Shown here: piece after piece, positions 49,653-56,674 of the stretch
How the letters are laid out: the number at the start of each line of letters is the position of its first letter
Position numbering within the stretch: the first letter of the stretch is position 1
Source of the DNA: Solwaraspora sp. WMMA2065
GTDB taxonomy: Bacteria; Actinomycetota; Actinomycetes; Mycobacteriales; Micromonosporaceae
Length of the DNA: 64,000 nucleotides
Assembly: GCF_030345075.1 (NCBI RefSeq)
Contig: NZ_CP128361.1
Coordinates: 1,550,001 to 1,614,000 of the forward strand
Direction of reading: 5' to 3'
The notes under the pieces: model-generated
What the model was told of the DNA's origin: nothing
The model's database searches: none
What the model saw: only the letters and a program-made list of their open reading frames with translations
Translations under genes and position numbers: made by a program

Positions 49653-50608
49653 GCCACGCCCCGGATCATCACCTCGGCCGGGTCGGCCGGGTCGGACACG
49701 ATGCCGCTGTCCTGCTGGAACTGGGCGATCTCGGCGTAGCGCTGCAGGTCCTCGTCGGTGAAGTCACGGACCTGGCACTGCACGCCGTCGAGCAGGTCGA
49801 CAGCCTCAGCCGCGGGCACCTCGATGGCGTTCTCGGTCGCGGTACCGGCGACCTGCGGATCTGCGGTGATCTGCTCACATGCCTCGCCGATGGTGTCCAC
49901 CAGAGTGGCGGCGGCCTCCTGGTTGGCCTCGTACCAGGCTCCGTCCACCCCGATGATCAGGTTGTAGACGTAGCCGACGTCACCGCTGGTGAGCAGGATC
50001 TTGCCGCCGCCATCGACACCGCGCGAGGGCCACGGCTCCCACATGATGAAGCCGTCGATGTCACCGCGCTGCAGCAGTGCCGGCATCTCCGCCGGCGAGG
50101 AGGTGACGAATTCGACGGCGTCCCGGCTGATGTCGTAGCTGTCGAGAATCTTGTTCGTGGTGTACTCGTTGACCGTTCCGGTCACCACGCCGTAGCGGGA
50201 GATGTCCGCGACCTCGCCGATCTCGTCGCGGACCACGAGCTTGATGAAGTCCGGCGACTGGGAGAAGACCGCGATGCCCTTCACGTCTCCCCGGGTGGCC
50301 CGGTTGAGCAGGCTCGATTCGGTACTCGCGGTGACCTGACCCTCGCGGGCGAGGATCGCGTCGAGGCCACCGGTGCCTTCCTGGTACTGCGTCACGGTGA
50401 CGTCGAGCCCGGCCTCGGCGAACAGGTCCTGCTGATCGGCCAGGTAGATCGGCGAGTACGCGGGATCGACGCCGACCCCGAAGTCGATGGTCGTCGTCTC
50501 GGCCGGTGTGCCAGGTTCACCGCCCGGGTCCTGGTTCTCCGCACAGGCCGCGGCGACGGCAGTGATCAGCAGCGCGGCGCCGACCACCCGCAAGGTACGC
50601 AATCTCAT
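49649..50608 (-). CDS. ABC transporter substrate-binding lipoprotein (NMT1/SsuA-like)
   Basis: A 319-residue binding protein. The signal (RTLRVVGAALLITAVAAACA) carries a lipobox ending in AAAC, so it is anchored outside the membrane. The mature part (TIDFGVGVDPAYSPIYLADQ; GFIMWEPWPSRGVDGGG) is the NMT1/SsuA fold. ATG 50608 is preferred, with a GGGGA ribosome site; an upstream ATG at 50635 would add nine residues. It is the first gene of the second operon, and its ligand is likely the precursor handled by HyuAB. Confidence 0.88.
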   Translation of the reverse strand: MRLRTLRVVGAALLITAVAAACAENQDPGGEPGTPAETTTIDFGVGVDPAYSPIYLADQQDLFAEAGLDVTVTQYQEGTGGLDAILAREGQVTASTESSLLNRATRGDVKGIAVFSQSPDFIKLVVRDEIGEVADISRYGVVTGTVNEYTTNKILDSYDISRDAVEFVTSSPAEMPALLQRGDIDGFIMWEPWPSRGVDGGGKILLTSGDVGYVYNLIIGVDGAWYEANQEAAATLVDTIGEACEQITADPQVAGTATENAIEVPAAEAVDLLDGVQCQVRDFTDEDLQRYAEIAQFQQDSGIVSDPADPAEVMIRGVA

Positions 50609-50645
50609 GGCTGTCCCCAGTTCATTGCGACTCATAATGTGGTTC

Positions 50646-50657
50646 TAGGTTCTTATT
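50646..50657 (+). promoter_or_regulatory. AT-rich motif shared with the iclR-hyuB gap
   Basis: TAGGTTCTTATT, matching TAGGTTCATAAT (39693-39704, minus strand) at 10 of 12 bases. Here it is 38 bases upstream of the substrate-binding protein start. A local direct repeat (GGTTCTAGGTTCTT) is also present. It is a candidate operator for coordinated control by the IclR protein. Confidence 0.45.
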
Positions 50658-50872
50658 CTGAGACGCTACTGGGCACCACGAGAGGGAGTCAAGGGTGCGG
50701 CCAAGCCAGCGAACGGAGCTCGTCGACCAACGAAGGTCACCTCGAGTAGTCGAAAACCGGAAACAGATGCCAGTTCAGGCCATTGCACGTCACGGAAACT
50801 CGACGGGCCACTACCGAGAGTACCTAGCCGGCGGAGACTCGACACCAGGCCTTGATGTGGAACCGGAGCTTC

Positions 50873-50885
50873 GGTAAGGCTACCC
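50873..50885. promoter_or_regulatory. Iron-box-like site (DtxR/IdeR type)
   Basis: GGTAAGGCTACCC matches the central part of the actinobacterial iron box (GGTTAGGCTCACC) at 10 of 13 positions and contains a partly palindromic AAGG..CCTT core. It is 45 bases upstream of the siderophore-type ATPase start, a typical place for iron-dependent repression. Confidence 0.6.
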
Positions 50886-50929
50886 TTCATGAAACGCGGG
50901 ACGCGCCGACCGACGCCGAGGAGCAACCC

Positions 50930-51844
50930 ATGACCAACCTCGCAGAACTGCCGGTGACTGCGTCCGGACCCGGACCGCGGGACACCCGACCTACCGGGAA
51001 CTCACCCCGGCTACGGGCCCGGGCGCTGCGGCTCGGGTACGGCCACCAGGTGGTTGTCCCGCAGCTGGACCTGGACATCGTCGACGGATCGGTCACCGCG
51101 ATCGTCGGGCCGAACGGCTGCGGCAAATCGACCCTGCTCCGCGCCCTCGGCCGGCTGCTGCGGCCCACCGCCGGGGAGGTACTCCTCGACGGCGAGCGGA
51201 TCCAGCGGTTGCCGACCCGGGAGGTCGCCCGCCGACTCGGCATCCTGCCGCAGGCTCCGACCGCGCCGGACGGGCTCACCGTGGCCGATCTGGTCGCACG
51301 CGGCCGCCAGCCGCATCAGACCTGGCTGCGCCAGTGGTCCCGGGCCGATGAAGAGGTCGTCGCCCAGGCACTGGCCTGGACCGACCTCACCGATCTGGCC
51401 GAACGTCCGGTGGACACGCTCTCCGGCGGTCAGCGGCAACGGGCCTGGATCTCGATGGCACTCGCCCAGGGCACCGACATCCTGCTGCTCGACGAGCCGA
51501 CCACCTATCTCGACCTGGCACACCAGATCGACGTACTCGAACTGGTGGACCGACTGCACCGGGAGGGTGGCCGCACCGTGGTGATGGTGCTGCACGATCT
51601 CAACCTCGCCGCGCGCTACGCCCGGCACCTGGTCGCGATGAAGGACGGACAGGTGCTGGCCAGCGGGGCCCCGGCAGAGATCCTGACTCCCGAACTGGTC
51701 CGGGAGGTGTTCGGGCTGCGGGTGCTGGTCATCGAGGATCCGGTGAGCGGCACCCCGCTCGTCGTCCCACTCGCCGCAGGCGCTGCCCGCGCCTCCACCG
51801 TGGATCAGAAATCTATTCCGGTGATTCGTGCCGTTACGCACTGA
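50930..51844 (+). CDS. Siderophore/iron ABC transporter ATPase (FecE/FepC type), orphan
   Basis: A 304-residue ATPase of the ferric-siderophore importer group. Walker A is [20 protein letters not shown], signature [20 protein letters not shown], Walker [17 protein letters not shown] and H-loop [15 protein letters not shown]. The ILPQAP Q-loop is typical. No cognate permease or binding protein is next to it, so it must be shared with a transporter elsewhere. An iron box-like site sits in its promoter region, in keeping with control by DtxR/IdeR. ATG 50930 follows GAGGAGC at 50919-50925. Confidence 0.85.
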   Translation: MTNLAELPVTASGPGPRDTRPTGNSPRLRARALRLGYGHQVVVPQLDLDIVDGSVTAIVGPNGCGKSTLLRALGRLLRPTAGEVLLDGERIQRLPTREVARRLGILPQAPTAPDGLTVADLVARGRQPHQTWLRQWSRADEEVVAQALAWTDLTDLAERPVDTLSGGQRQRAWISMALAQGTDILLLDEPTTYLDLAHQIDVLELVDRLHREGGRTVVMVLHDLNLAARYARHLVAMKDGQVLASGAPAEILTPELVREVFGLRVLVIEDPVSGTPLVVPLAAGAARASTVDQKSIPVIRAVTH

Positions 51845-51905
51845 CGGGTCGGGCCGAGGGTACTGTTTGGCCGGCAACGCGCACCGACCGAAAGAGAGAC
51901 CCTCC

Positions 51906-52412
51906 ATGGCATACCCCGTGGTCACCACTGGTGACGTCTCCCGGCTGCTGGACGACCTGGTGGACCGGGTGCCGCAGGCGCAACAGGCGGTGGCACTCTC
52001 CCCCGACGGAATCCTCCTGGCCTGGTCCAAAGGGGTCGACCACGAGCTGGGCGAGCAGTTGTCCGGCCTGGTGGCGGGTCTACGCGCCCTCGCCGTCGCG
52101 GTCGGTCAGCATGCCGACACCGGCCGGGTCCGGCAGATCGTCGTCCAGATGGGTACGGCGTTCCTGTTCATCGCCGCGACACCCGGCGGTGCGATCATCG
52201 CGGCCGTCTTCGACGCCGGCTCCGACATGGACTCGGTAGCCTACGAGGTGGCGCTGTTCGCCGGCCGGGCCGACCGGCACCTGCCGGCGTTCCCCGCGCC
52301 GGAGGAGGCCCCCGAGGCCGCCGTCCGCACCGCTGAGGCGCTCCTGCACGGCGGCGCACCGACGCTCGGCGCGCATGCCGCGGAGCGACAGGACCTTCCG
52401 ACGCGGCGCTGA
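51906..52412 (+). CDS. Roadblock/LC7-domain protein
   Basis: A 168-residue protein whose first 125 residues form a Roadblock/LC7 domain (VSRLLDDLVDRVPQAQQAVA; SPDGILLAW; GTAFLFIAATPGGAIIAAVF). In actinobacteria such proteins (MglB-like) act with small Ras-like GTPases, often in four-gene conservons with a sensor kinase. Here it stands without the kinase or GTPase nearby, so its partner is unknown. The remaining tail is Ala/Glu rich. ATG 51906 with AGAGAGACC upstream. It is a cytoplasmic scaffold-type protein. Confidence 0.8.
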   Translation: MAYPVVTTGDVSRLLDDLVDRVPQAQQAVALSPDGILLAWSKGVDHELGEQLSGLVAGLRALAVAVGQHADTGRVRQIVVQMGTAFLFIAATPGGAIIAAVFDAGSDMDSVAYEVALFAGRADRHLPAFPAPEEAPEAAVRTAEALLHGGAPTLGAHAAERQDLPTRR

Positions 52413-52466
52413 GCCGGTCAGCACCACCCACCGACTCGGCGCCGCGGTGAACGTCACAGCAACTGG

Positions 52467-53267
52467 TTACCGTCGGGTCACCGTGAGGTCGGCGACCCCG
52501 GCGACGGCATCGACATCGTAGCGGTCGGTGGCCTCCTCCCAGTCCGTCGAGGCCACCGTCTCGCCGCCGGCGACCCCGTCGCTCCGCTCGCCGTCCAGGT
52601 CGACGCTGCCCGCCCCGGAGCCCAGCCGGATCCGCACCGGCGTTTGCTGCGGCAACTCGATCCGCCAGGTACTGACCCCGCCGGACATCCGGACGTCGAC
52701 CGTGCCGGACGGCTCCGGCAGCGCCAGGTCCAATGCGCTGGCACCGCCCGCGACGTCCACGTGGGAGACTCGGGCTCCGGTCAGATCGACCCGGGTGCGG
52801 GTTGCCCCGCCCGCCACCCGGACCGACCAGAGCAGATCGCTGTGGACGGTGACGCGCAGCTCGCCGGAACCGTTGTACCCGGTATCGGTCAGTCCGACCC
52901 GGACCACGCCGTCGGAGGTGGTCACCTCCGGCGCCGCCGCACCGCCGACCGGAGTCTCCGCCCGCAGCAGCTGATCACCGAGATCAGCGGCCACCACCCG
53001 AATCTCTGGCGCACCGTCGGGAATCTCCAGCCGCGCCTCGGACCGCCCCTCGCGTGGTGTCTGCACCGTCCACGCCACGTCGCCGTCGGTAACCGGGCGT
53101 GAGCCCACTGCGTTCACCACCACCGCCACGATCGTCGCCGCCACCAGCAGGGCGGCGACGACGGCGACGGCGATCAACGCCCGGCGCGACGTCCCCGGTG
53201 GCGTGCCGTCCGGCACGTCCGCCGGCCGGTCGGTGGACGGTTCGTTGCTGGCTACGGTCGGTTGCAC
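52467..53267 (-). CDS. Membrane-anchored hypothetical protein with beta-repeat domain
   Basis: A 266-residue protein with a short cytoplasmic start, one membrane helix (ALIAVAVVAALLVAATIVAV, residues about 30-50) and an outside domain of repeated beta strands (VRVAGGATRTRVDLTGARVS; HVDVAGGASALDLALPEPSG; VDVRMSGGVSTWRIELPQQT), like DUF4097-type beta-helices. No enzyme motif was found. The start is a GTG at 53265-53267. The IS607-type element ends immediately upstream, so its native promoter may be displaced and transcription may come from the element. Confidence 0.6.
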   Translation of the reverse strand: MQPTVASNEPSTDRPADVPDGTPPGTSRRALIAVAVVAALLVAATIVAVVVNAVGSRPVTDGDVAWTVQTPREGRSEARLEIPDGAPEIRVVAADLGDQLLRAETPVGGAAAPEVTTSDGVVRVGLTDTGYNGSGELRVTVHSDLLWSVRVAGGATRTRVDLTGARVSHVDVAGGASALDLALPEPSGTVDVRMSGGVSTWRIELPQQTPVRIRLGSGAGSVDLDGERSDGVAGGETVASTDWEEATDRYDVDAVAGVADLTVTRR

Positions 53268-53312
53268 GGCTCCGTTACCTCTCAGTGGGCTTTAGTGAGC
53301 GCACGGTTGGTA

Positions 53313-53332
53313 GTCCTGCCTTACGGTAGGAC
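53313..53332. ncRNA. Hairpin at the tnpB 3' end, candidate omega-RNA scaffold element
   Basis: GTCCTGCC and GGTAGGAC form an eight-base-pair stem (one G-T pair) around the loop TTAC, which contains the tnpB stop codon. In IS200/IS605 and IS607 elements, the right end overlapping tnpB encodes the omega-RNA that guides the TnpB nuclease. The guide would be the flanking bases next to the element. Only the hairpin is seen; the RNA itself is inference. Confidence 0.5.
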
Positions 53333-54655
53333 GGTCCCGGTCTGATCCGCTTGAGCGGTGCCGGGTTCACGCTTCACGGCCACCTGCCCGCGTGTGCGGG
53401 TCTTCTGGTCGGCTCCACGTGCTGCCACCGGGCCACTCCCGGCGGTTGCCGCCGCAAGGGCGGCCAGGTTCACAGCGGCGTTGCGGTCACGGTCGATGAC
53501 TAGACCGCACGCCTCACACCGGTATTCACGCTCGGACAGGGCCAGCTTGGTTTTCACCGTGCCACAGCCCGAGCAGGTCTTACTGGACGGGTACCAGCGG
53601 TCGGCCACCACAAGCCGGCCGCCGTTCCGTCCGGTCCTGTACGCCAACTGGCGGCGGATCTCCGCGAATCCGGCGTCGGCGACGTGCCGGGCCAACCGCC
53701 GGTTGCGCAGCATGCCGGTGACGTTGAGGTCTTCCACCACAACGGTGCCGTACGTCGTGGCGAGTCGGGTGGTGAGCTTGTGCAGCCCGTCACGGCGCAG
53801 ATGAGCGACCCGGGCGTGAGCGCGACCGAGCCGGCTCGCGGCCCGTTCCCACCGCTTCGAGGGACGTCGTCCGGTACGCCGGTCCGGGCCCTGCTTGCGC
53901 GACAGCGTCCGGCCGAGCGCATGCATCCGTTGCCGCGCGGCCACGAGGTGGCGCGGGTTGTCGACCAACTCGCCGGTGGACAGCACCGCGAGATGCCGGA
54001 TACCGACGTCCACACCAACCACCGAGCCGGGTCGGGCCGGGCTGCGTTCGGCGCGTTCGACCTCGACGGTGAACGACACATGCCACCGTCCGCCATCACG
54101 ACGCACTGTCGCGGACATGATCCGGGCGGTGCCGGCTTCAATACGGCGGGCGAGCTTGCGGGCGGACTCGTGCAACTTCAACCGGCCCAGCCGGGGTAGC
54201 ACCACGTGCATCCGGTCCGGTTCGACCCGGATCGCCCCGGTGGTGAACCGTACGCTGGGCGTGGTACGGCGGCGGGACTTGAACCGGGGGAAACCCGACG
54301 GCCGACCGGCGCGTTTCCCGCTGCGGGAGTCAGTCCAGTTCTTCAACCCGCGAGCGAGCGCGTCGAGGCCGGTGTTGAACGCCTCCTTCGACACCTCACC
54401 CCACCACGGCGCGACTTCGGGCTTCGCGGCGTTCCATGCCTTCCGAAGACCGGCCAGCGACCAGGACAGTGACGGCGTCAGCAACTCGTCTGGTACGCCG
54501 TAGGAGCGTTCGGCGATGCGCTGGTCCATGACCGCCTTGACCTTCGCGAGCGCCCAGTTGTGGGCGAGCCGGGCGGCCCCAGCGTGTGCAAGGACGTCGC
54601 GTTCCTGGCGCGAGGTGAGGTCGAGGGCGAACCGGTACGCCTGGATCGTTTTCAC
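53321..54655 (-). CDS. tnpB: TnpB RNA-guided nuclease (OrfB of IS607-type element)
   Basis: A 444-residue TnpB. The RuvC-like catalytic set is present: Asp in VVGVDVGIRHLAVL, Glu in VVVEDLNVTGML and Asp in DRDRNAAVNL, with the zinc ribbon CSGCGTVK and YRCEACG between the last two. TnpB is a small nuclease guided by RNA from the element end, thought to preserve copies of the transposon by cutting empty donor sites; it is the ancestor of Cas12. The C-terminal tail (VAARGADQKTRTRGQVAV) is basic. The start is GTG 54653-54655, overlapping tnpA. It appears intact. Confidence 0.9.
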   Translation of the reverse strand: MKTIQAYRFALDLTSRQERDVLAHAGAARLAHNWALAKVKAVMDQRIAERSYGVPDELLTPSLSWSLAGLRKAWNAAKPEVAPWWGEVSKEAFNTGLDALARGLKNWTDSRSGKRAGRPSGFPRFKSRRRTTPSVRFTTGAIRVEPDRMHVVLPRLGRLKLHESARKLARRIEAGTARIMSATVRRDGGRWHVSFTVEVERAERSPARPGSVVGVDVGIRHLAVLSTGELVDNPRHLVAARQRMHALGRTLSRKQGPDRRTGRRPSKRWERAASRLGRAHARVAHLRRDGLHKLTTRLATTYGTVVVEDLNVTGMLRNRRLARHVADAGFAEIRRQLAYRTGRNGGRLVVADRWYPSSKTCSGCGTVKTKLALSEREYRCEACGLVIDRDRNAAVNLAALAAATAGSGPVAARGADQKTRTRGQVAVKREPGTAQADQTGTVLP

Positions 54656-55233
54656 GCCGGGCCACTCTCGGTGGCGGCTTCGACCGCCCGGCGGGCACGG
54701 TTCGCGCCAGCGCGACGCCCGTACAGGCGGGCGCACAACGACGTCAGGATCTCCGTCACGTCGCGGACCAGATCATCGTCGACCTCAGCCGGGTCGACCA
54801 CCAGCAGTCGGCGGCCCTGCGCGGCCAGCGCCGCCTCAACGTACTCGGCCCCGAACCGGGCGAACCGGTCCCGATGCTCAACCACGATCGTTGCCACCTT
54901 CGGGTCGCGCAGCAGCGCGAGGAACTTCTTGCGGTGCCCGTTCAACGCGGATCCAACCTCGGTCACCACCCGGTCGACGCCGAGTTTCCGCCCGGTGGCC
55001 CACACGGTGACCCGGGCGACTTGCCGGTCCAGGTCGGATTTCTGATCGGCTGAGGACACCCGGGCGTACACCACGGTCTGCCCCGTCTCGGCCGACGTGC
55101 CGGTGACCGGCTCACCGACCATGATCAGTCGACCGATCCGGTAGGTGGGAACAGGCAGCGTCCCGGCTGCGTACTGTCGCCGAGCGGTGATGTACGCGAT
55201 GCCGGTCGACGCTGCCCACTCCTTGAGGTTCAC
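54652..55233 (-). CDS. tnpA: IS607-type serine recombinase transposase
   Basis: A 193-residue protein. The N-terminal MerR-like helix-turn-helix (LKEWAASTGIAYITARRQYA) binds element ends, and the serine-recombinase domain begins VVYARVSSADQKSDLDRQ, with the nucleophile Ser in the RVSS motif and the conserved Arg in VEHRDRFARFGAEYVE. It catalyses cut-and-paste type movement of the element. The start ATG at 55231-55233 is good, and its stop overlaps the tnpB start, so both are translated together. Confidence 0.9.
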   Translation of the reverse strand: MNLKEWAASTGIAYITARRQYAAGTLPVPTYRIGRLIMVGEPVTGTSAETGQTVVYARVSSADQKSDLDRQVARVTVWATGRKLGVDRVVTEVGSALNGHRKKFLALLRDPKVATIVVEHRDRFARFGAEYVEAALAAQGRRLLVVDPAEVDDDLVRDVTEILTSLCARLYGRRAGANRARRAVEAATESGPA

Positions 55234-55459
55234 GCGAGCATCATAGCAGCTTCAAGAGCGCCATAGATGCCCGGAGCGCCAACAGTCAGCTACCCCACTC
55301 CAGTTCCTGCCCGCCCGTGGCGCGGCGGGTTTGTGGCCCGTCGATGCGGCGGACGGTGCCCCTGCTACCCGGTTGCGGGACGGGGCAATCTTAGGCCCGC
55401 CGGATGGGGCCGGACCTGCGAGCCCGGTCACCGGCCCCACCAGCAGCCGAGCAGCTCGG

Positions 55460-56674
55460 TCACAGGCTCAGCAGCCGACGCAGGTAGTCGGTGAGGAACC
55501 GCCCGTCGGGATCGAGTCGCTCACGGACGGCGAGGAACCGGTCCGCCTGCGGGTAGCGGGCAAGCAGGTCCCGGCCTTCCAGCCCGTGGATCTTCGCCCA
55601 GTGCGGCCGCCCATCATGGGCCAGGAAGATCGGTTCCATGTCGGCGAAGAACTCGCGGTACGGCAGCGTCGCGTTCTGGTGCACCGAGATGGTGATGCTG
55701 TCCCGACCGTACGCCGGGCTGAGGAACGCCTGGTCGGCGGCCACATAGCGGTAGAGGACCCGCCAGGCGGCGTGCTGCCGGTGCCGGGTCCGGATCCGGT
55801 GCCGGACCTCTCGGAAGCAGGCCGGACCGGCCGCGGCCGGAACGAAGTACTCGATCTCGTGGAAACGCAGGGACCGCCGCTTGATCAGCGCGGCGTCGCT
55901 GGAGCCGGTCCGTTCCTCGGTGCAGCCGCTGCCGGGCAGCGTGTCCGGGCCGGGATCGTCGGTAATCGGGTTCACCGTCCGCAGGTGCGCGTCGTCACGC
56001 CGCGGATACCAGTAGAAGTCGACGTTGCGGTTGACCTTCAGCAGCTCGTCGAACGTGGTCAGGCACGCCTCCACCGGCAGGCCCCACTCCCGCCGCCGGG
56101 CCTGGAACGCGGGGACCAGCCGGGTCCGCAACGCGGTGAACACACCCAGCACGCCGAGCGACACCTGGGCAGCCGGCAACAGGTCGGGGTCGCCGTCGGC
56201 GTCGATCTGCACCGGTTGTCCGGCCGCGGTGACCAGTCGGACCCCGGTCACCTGGGCGGACAAGTTCGGCAGGCCGAGGCCGCTGCCGTGGGTGCCGGTC
56301 GAGACGGCACCGGCGAACGCCTGGGTGTCGACGTCGCCGAGGTTCGGCATCGCGAGTCCGTGGTGGCGCAGCTGACGGCCCAGGTCGTGCAGCCGGGTGC
56401 CGGCACCGACCCAGATCTGCCGGTTGTGCGGCGGTTCGAGTACCCCGGCGGGCAGCCGGTCCAGGCTCAGCAGGATGTCCCCGGTCTGCACGAGCGGCGC
56501 GGACGAATGCCCGGCGCCAACCGGCCGTACCGTCACCGCCTGCTCGGCGGCGGCGCGCAGGACGCGGCACAGCGCGGCGACCGACTCCGGCCGGGCCACC
56601 GTGGCCGGCTCGAAGGTCAACCCACCGGACCAGTTGCGCCAAGTCGTGGTAGCGGTGACAGACGGCGAGGTCAC
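55460..56674 (-). CDS. FAD-linked oxidoreductase (aldonolactone oxidase-like)
   Basis: A 404-residue enzyme of the vanillyl-alcohol/gulonolactone oxidase group. The FAD-binding domain shows VRPVGAGHSSAPLVQTGDIL, VGAGTRLHDLGRQL and DTQAFAGAVSTGTHGSG; the C-terminal D-arabinono-lactone-oxidase domain includes RRHAAW-type substrate regions (RYVAADQAFLSPAYGRDSIT; PHWAKIHGLEGRDLLARYPQ). It would oxidise a sugar lactone or sugar alcohol using O2 or another acceptor. The start is GTG 56672-56674, overlapping the stop of the glucosidase fusion, so the two are coupled and probably act on one carbohydrate. Confidence 0.8.
   Translation of the reverse strand: MTSPSVTATTTWRNWSGGLTFEPATVARPESVAALCRVLRAAAEQAVTVRPVGAGHSSAPLVQTGDILLSLDRLPAGVLEPPHNRQIWVGAGTRLHDLGRQLRHHGLAMPNLGDVDTQAFAGAVSTGTHGSGLGLPNLSAQVTGVRLVTAAGQPVQIDADGDPDLLPAAQVSLGVLGVFTALRTRLVPAFQARRREWGLPVEACLTTFDELLKVNRNVDFYWYPRRDDAHLRTVNPITDDPGPDTLPGSGCTEERTGSSDAALIKRRSLRFHEIEYFVPAAAGPACFREVRHRIRTRHRQHAAWRVLYRYVAADQAFLSPAYGRDSITISVHQNATLPYREFFADMEPIFLAHDGRPHWAKIHGLEGRDLLARYPQADRFLAVRERLDPDGRFLTDYLRRLLSL

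Larger units (their letters stand above)
50609..50929. other. Divergent promoter region, transporter operon/iron ATPase
   Basis: These 321 bases hold no supported gene. They contain the shared AT-rich motif (50646-50657) near the binding-protein start and an iron-box-like site (50873-50885) near the ATPase start. The middle (50690-50860) shows no recognised structure. Confidence 0.6.
53268..55250 (-). mobile_element. IS607-type transposon (serine transposase + TnpB)
   Basis: The unit comprises a serine-recombinase tnpA (54652-55233) and tnpB (53321-54655) read as one minus-strand operon with a four-base overlap. IS607 elements normally insert without target duplication, so the edges are only estimated: the right end lies between the hairpin (53313-53332) and the start codon at 53267, the left end just upstream of 55233. 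Both genes are full length with active-site residues present, so mobility is possible. Confidence 0.8.
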
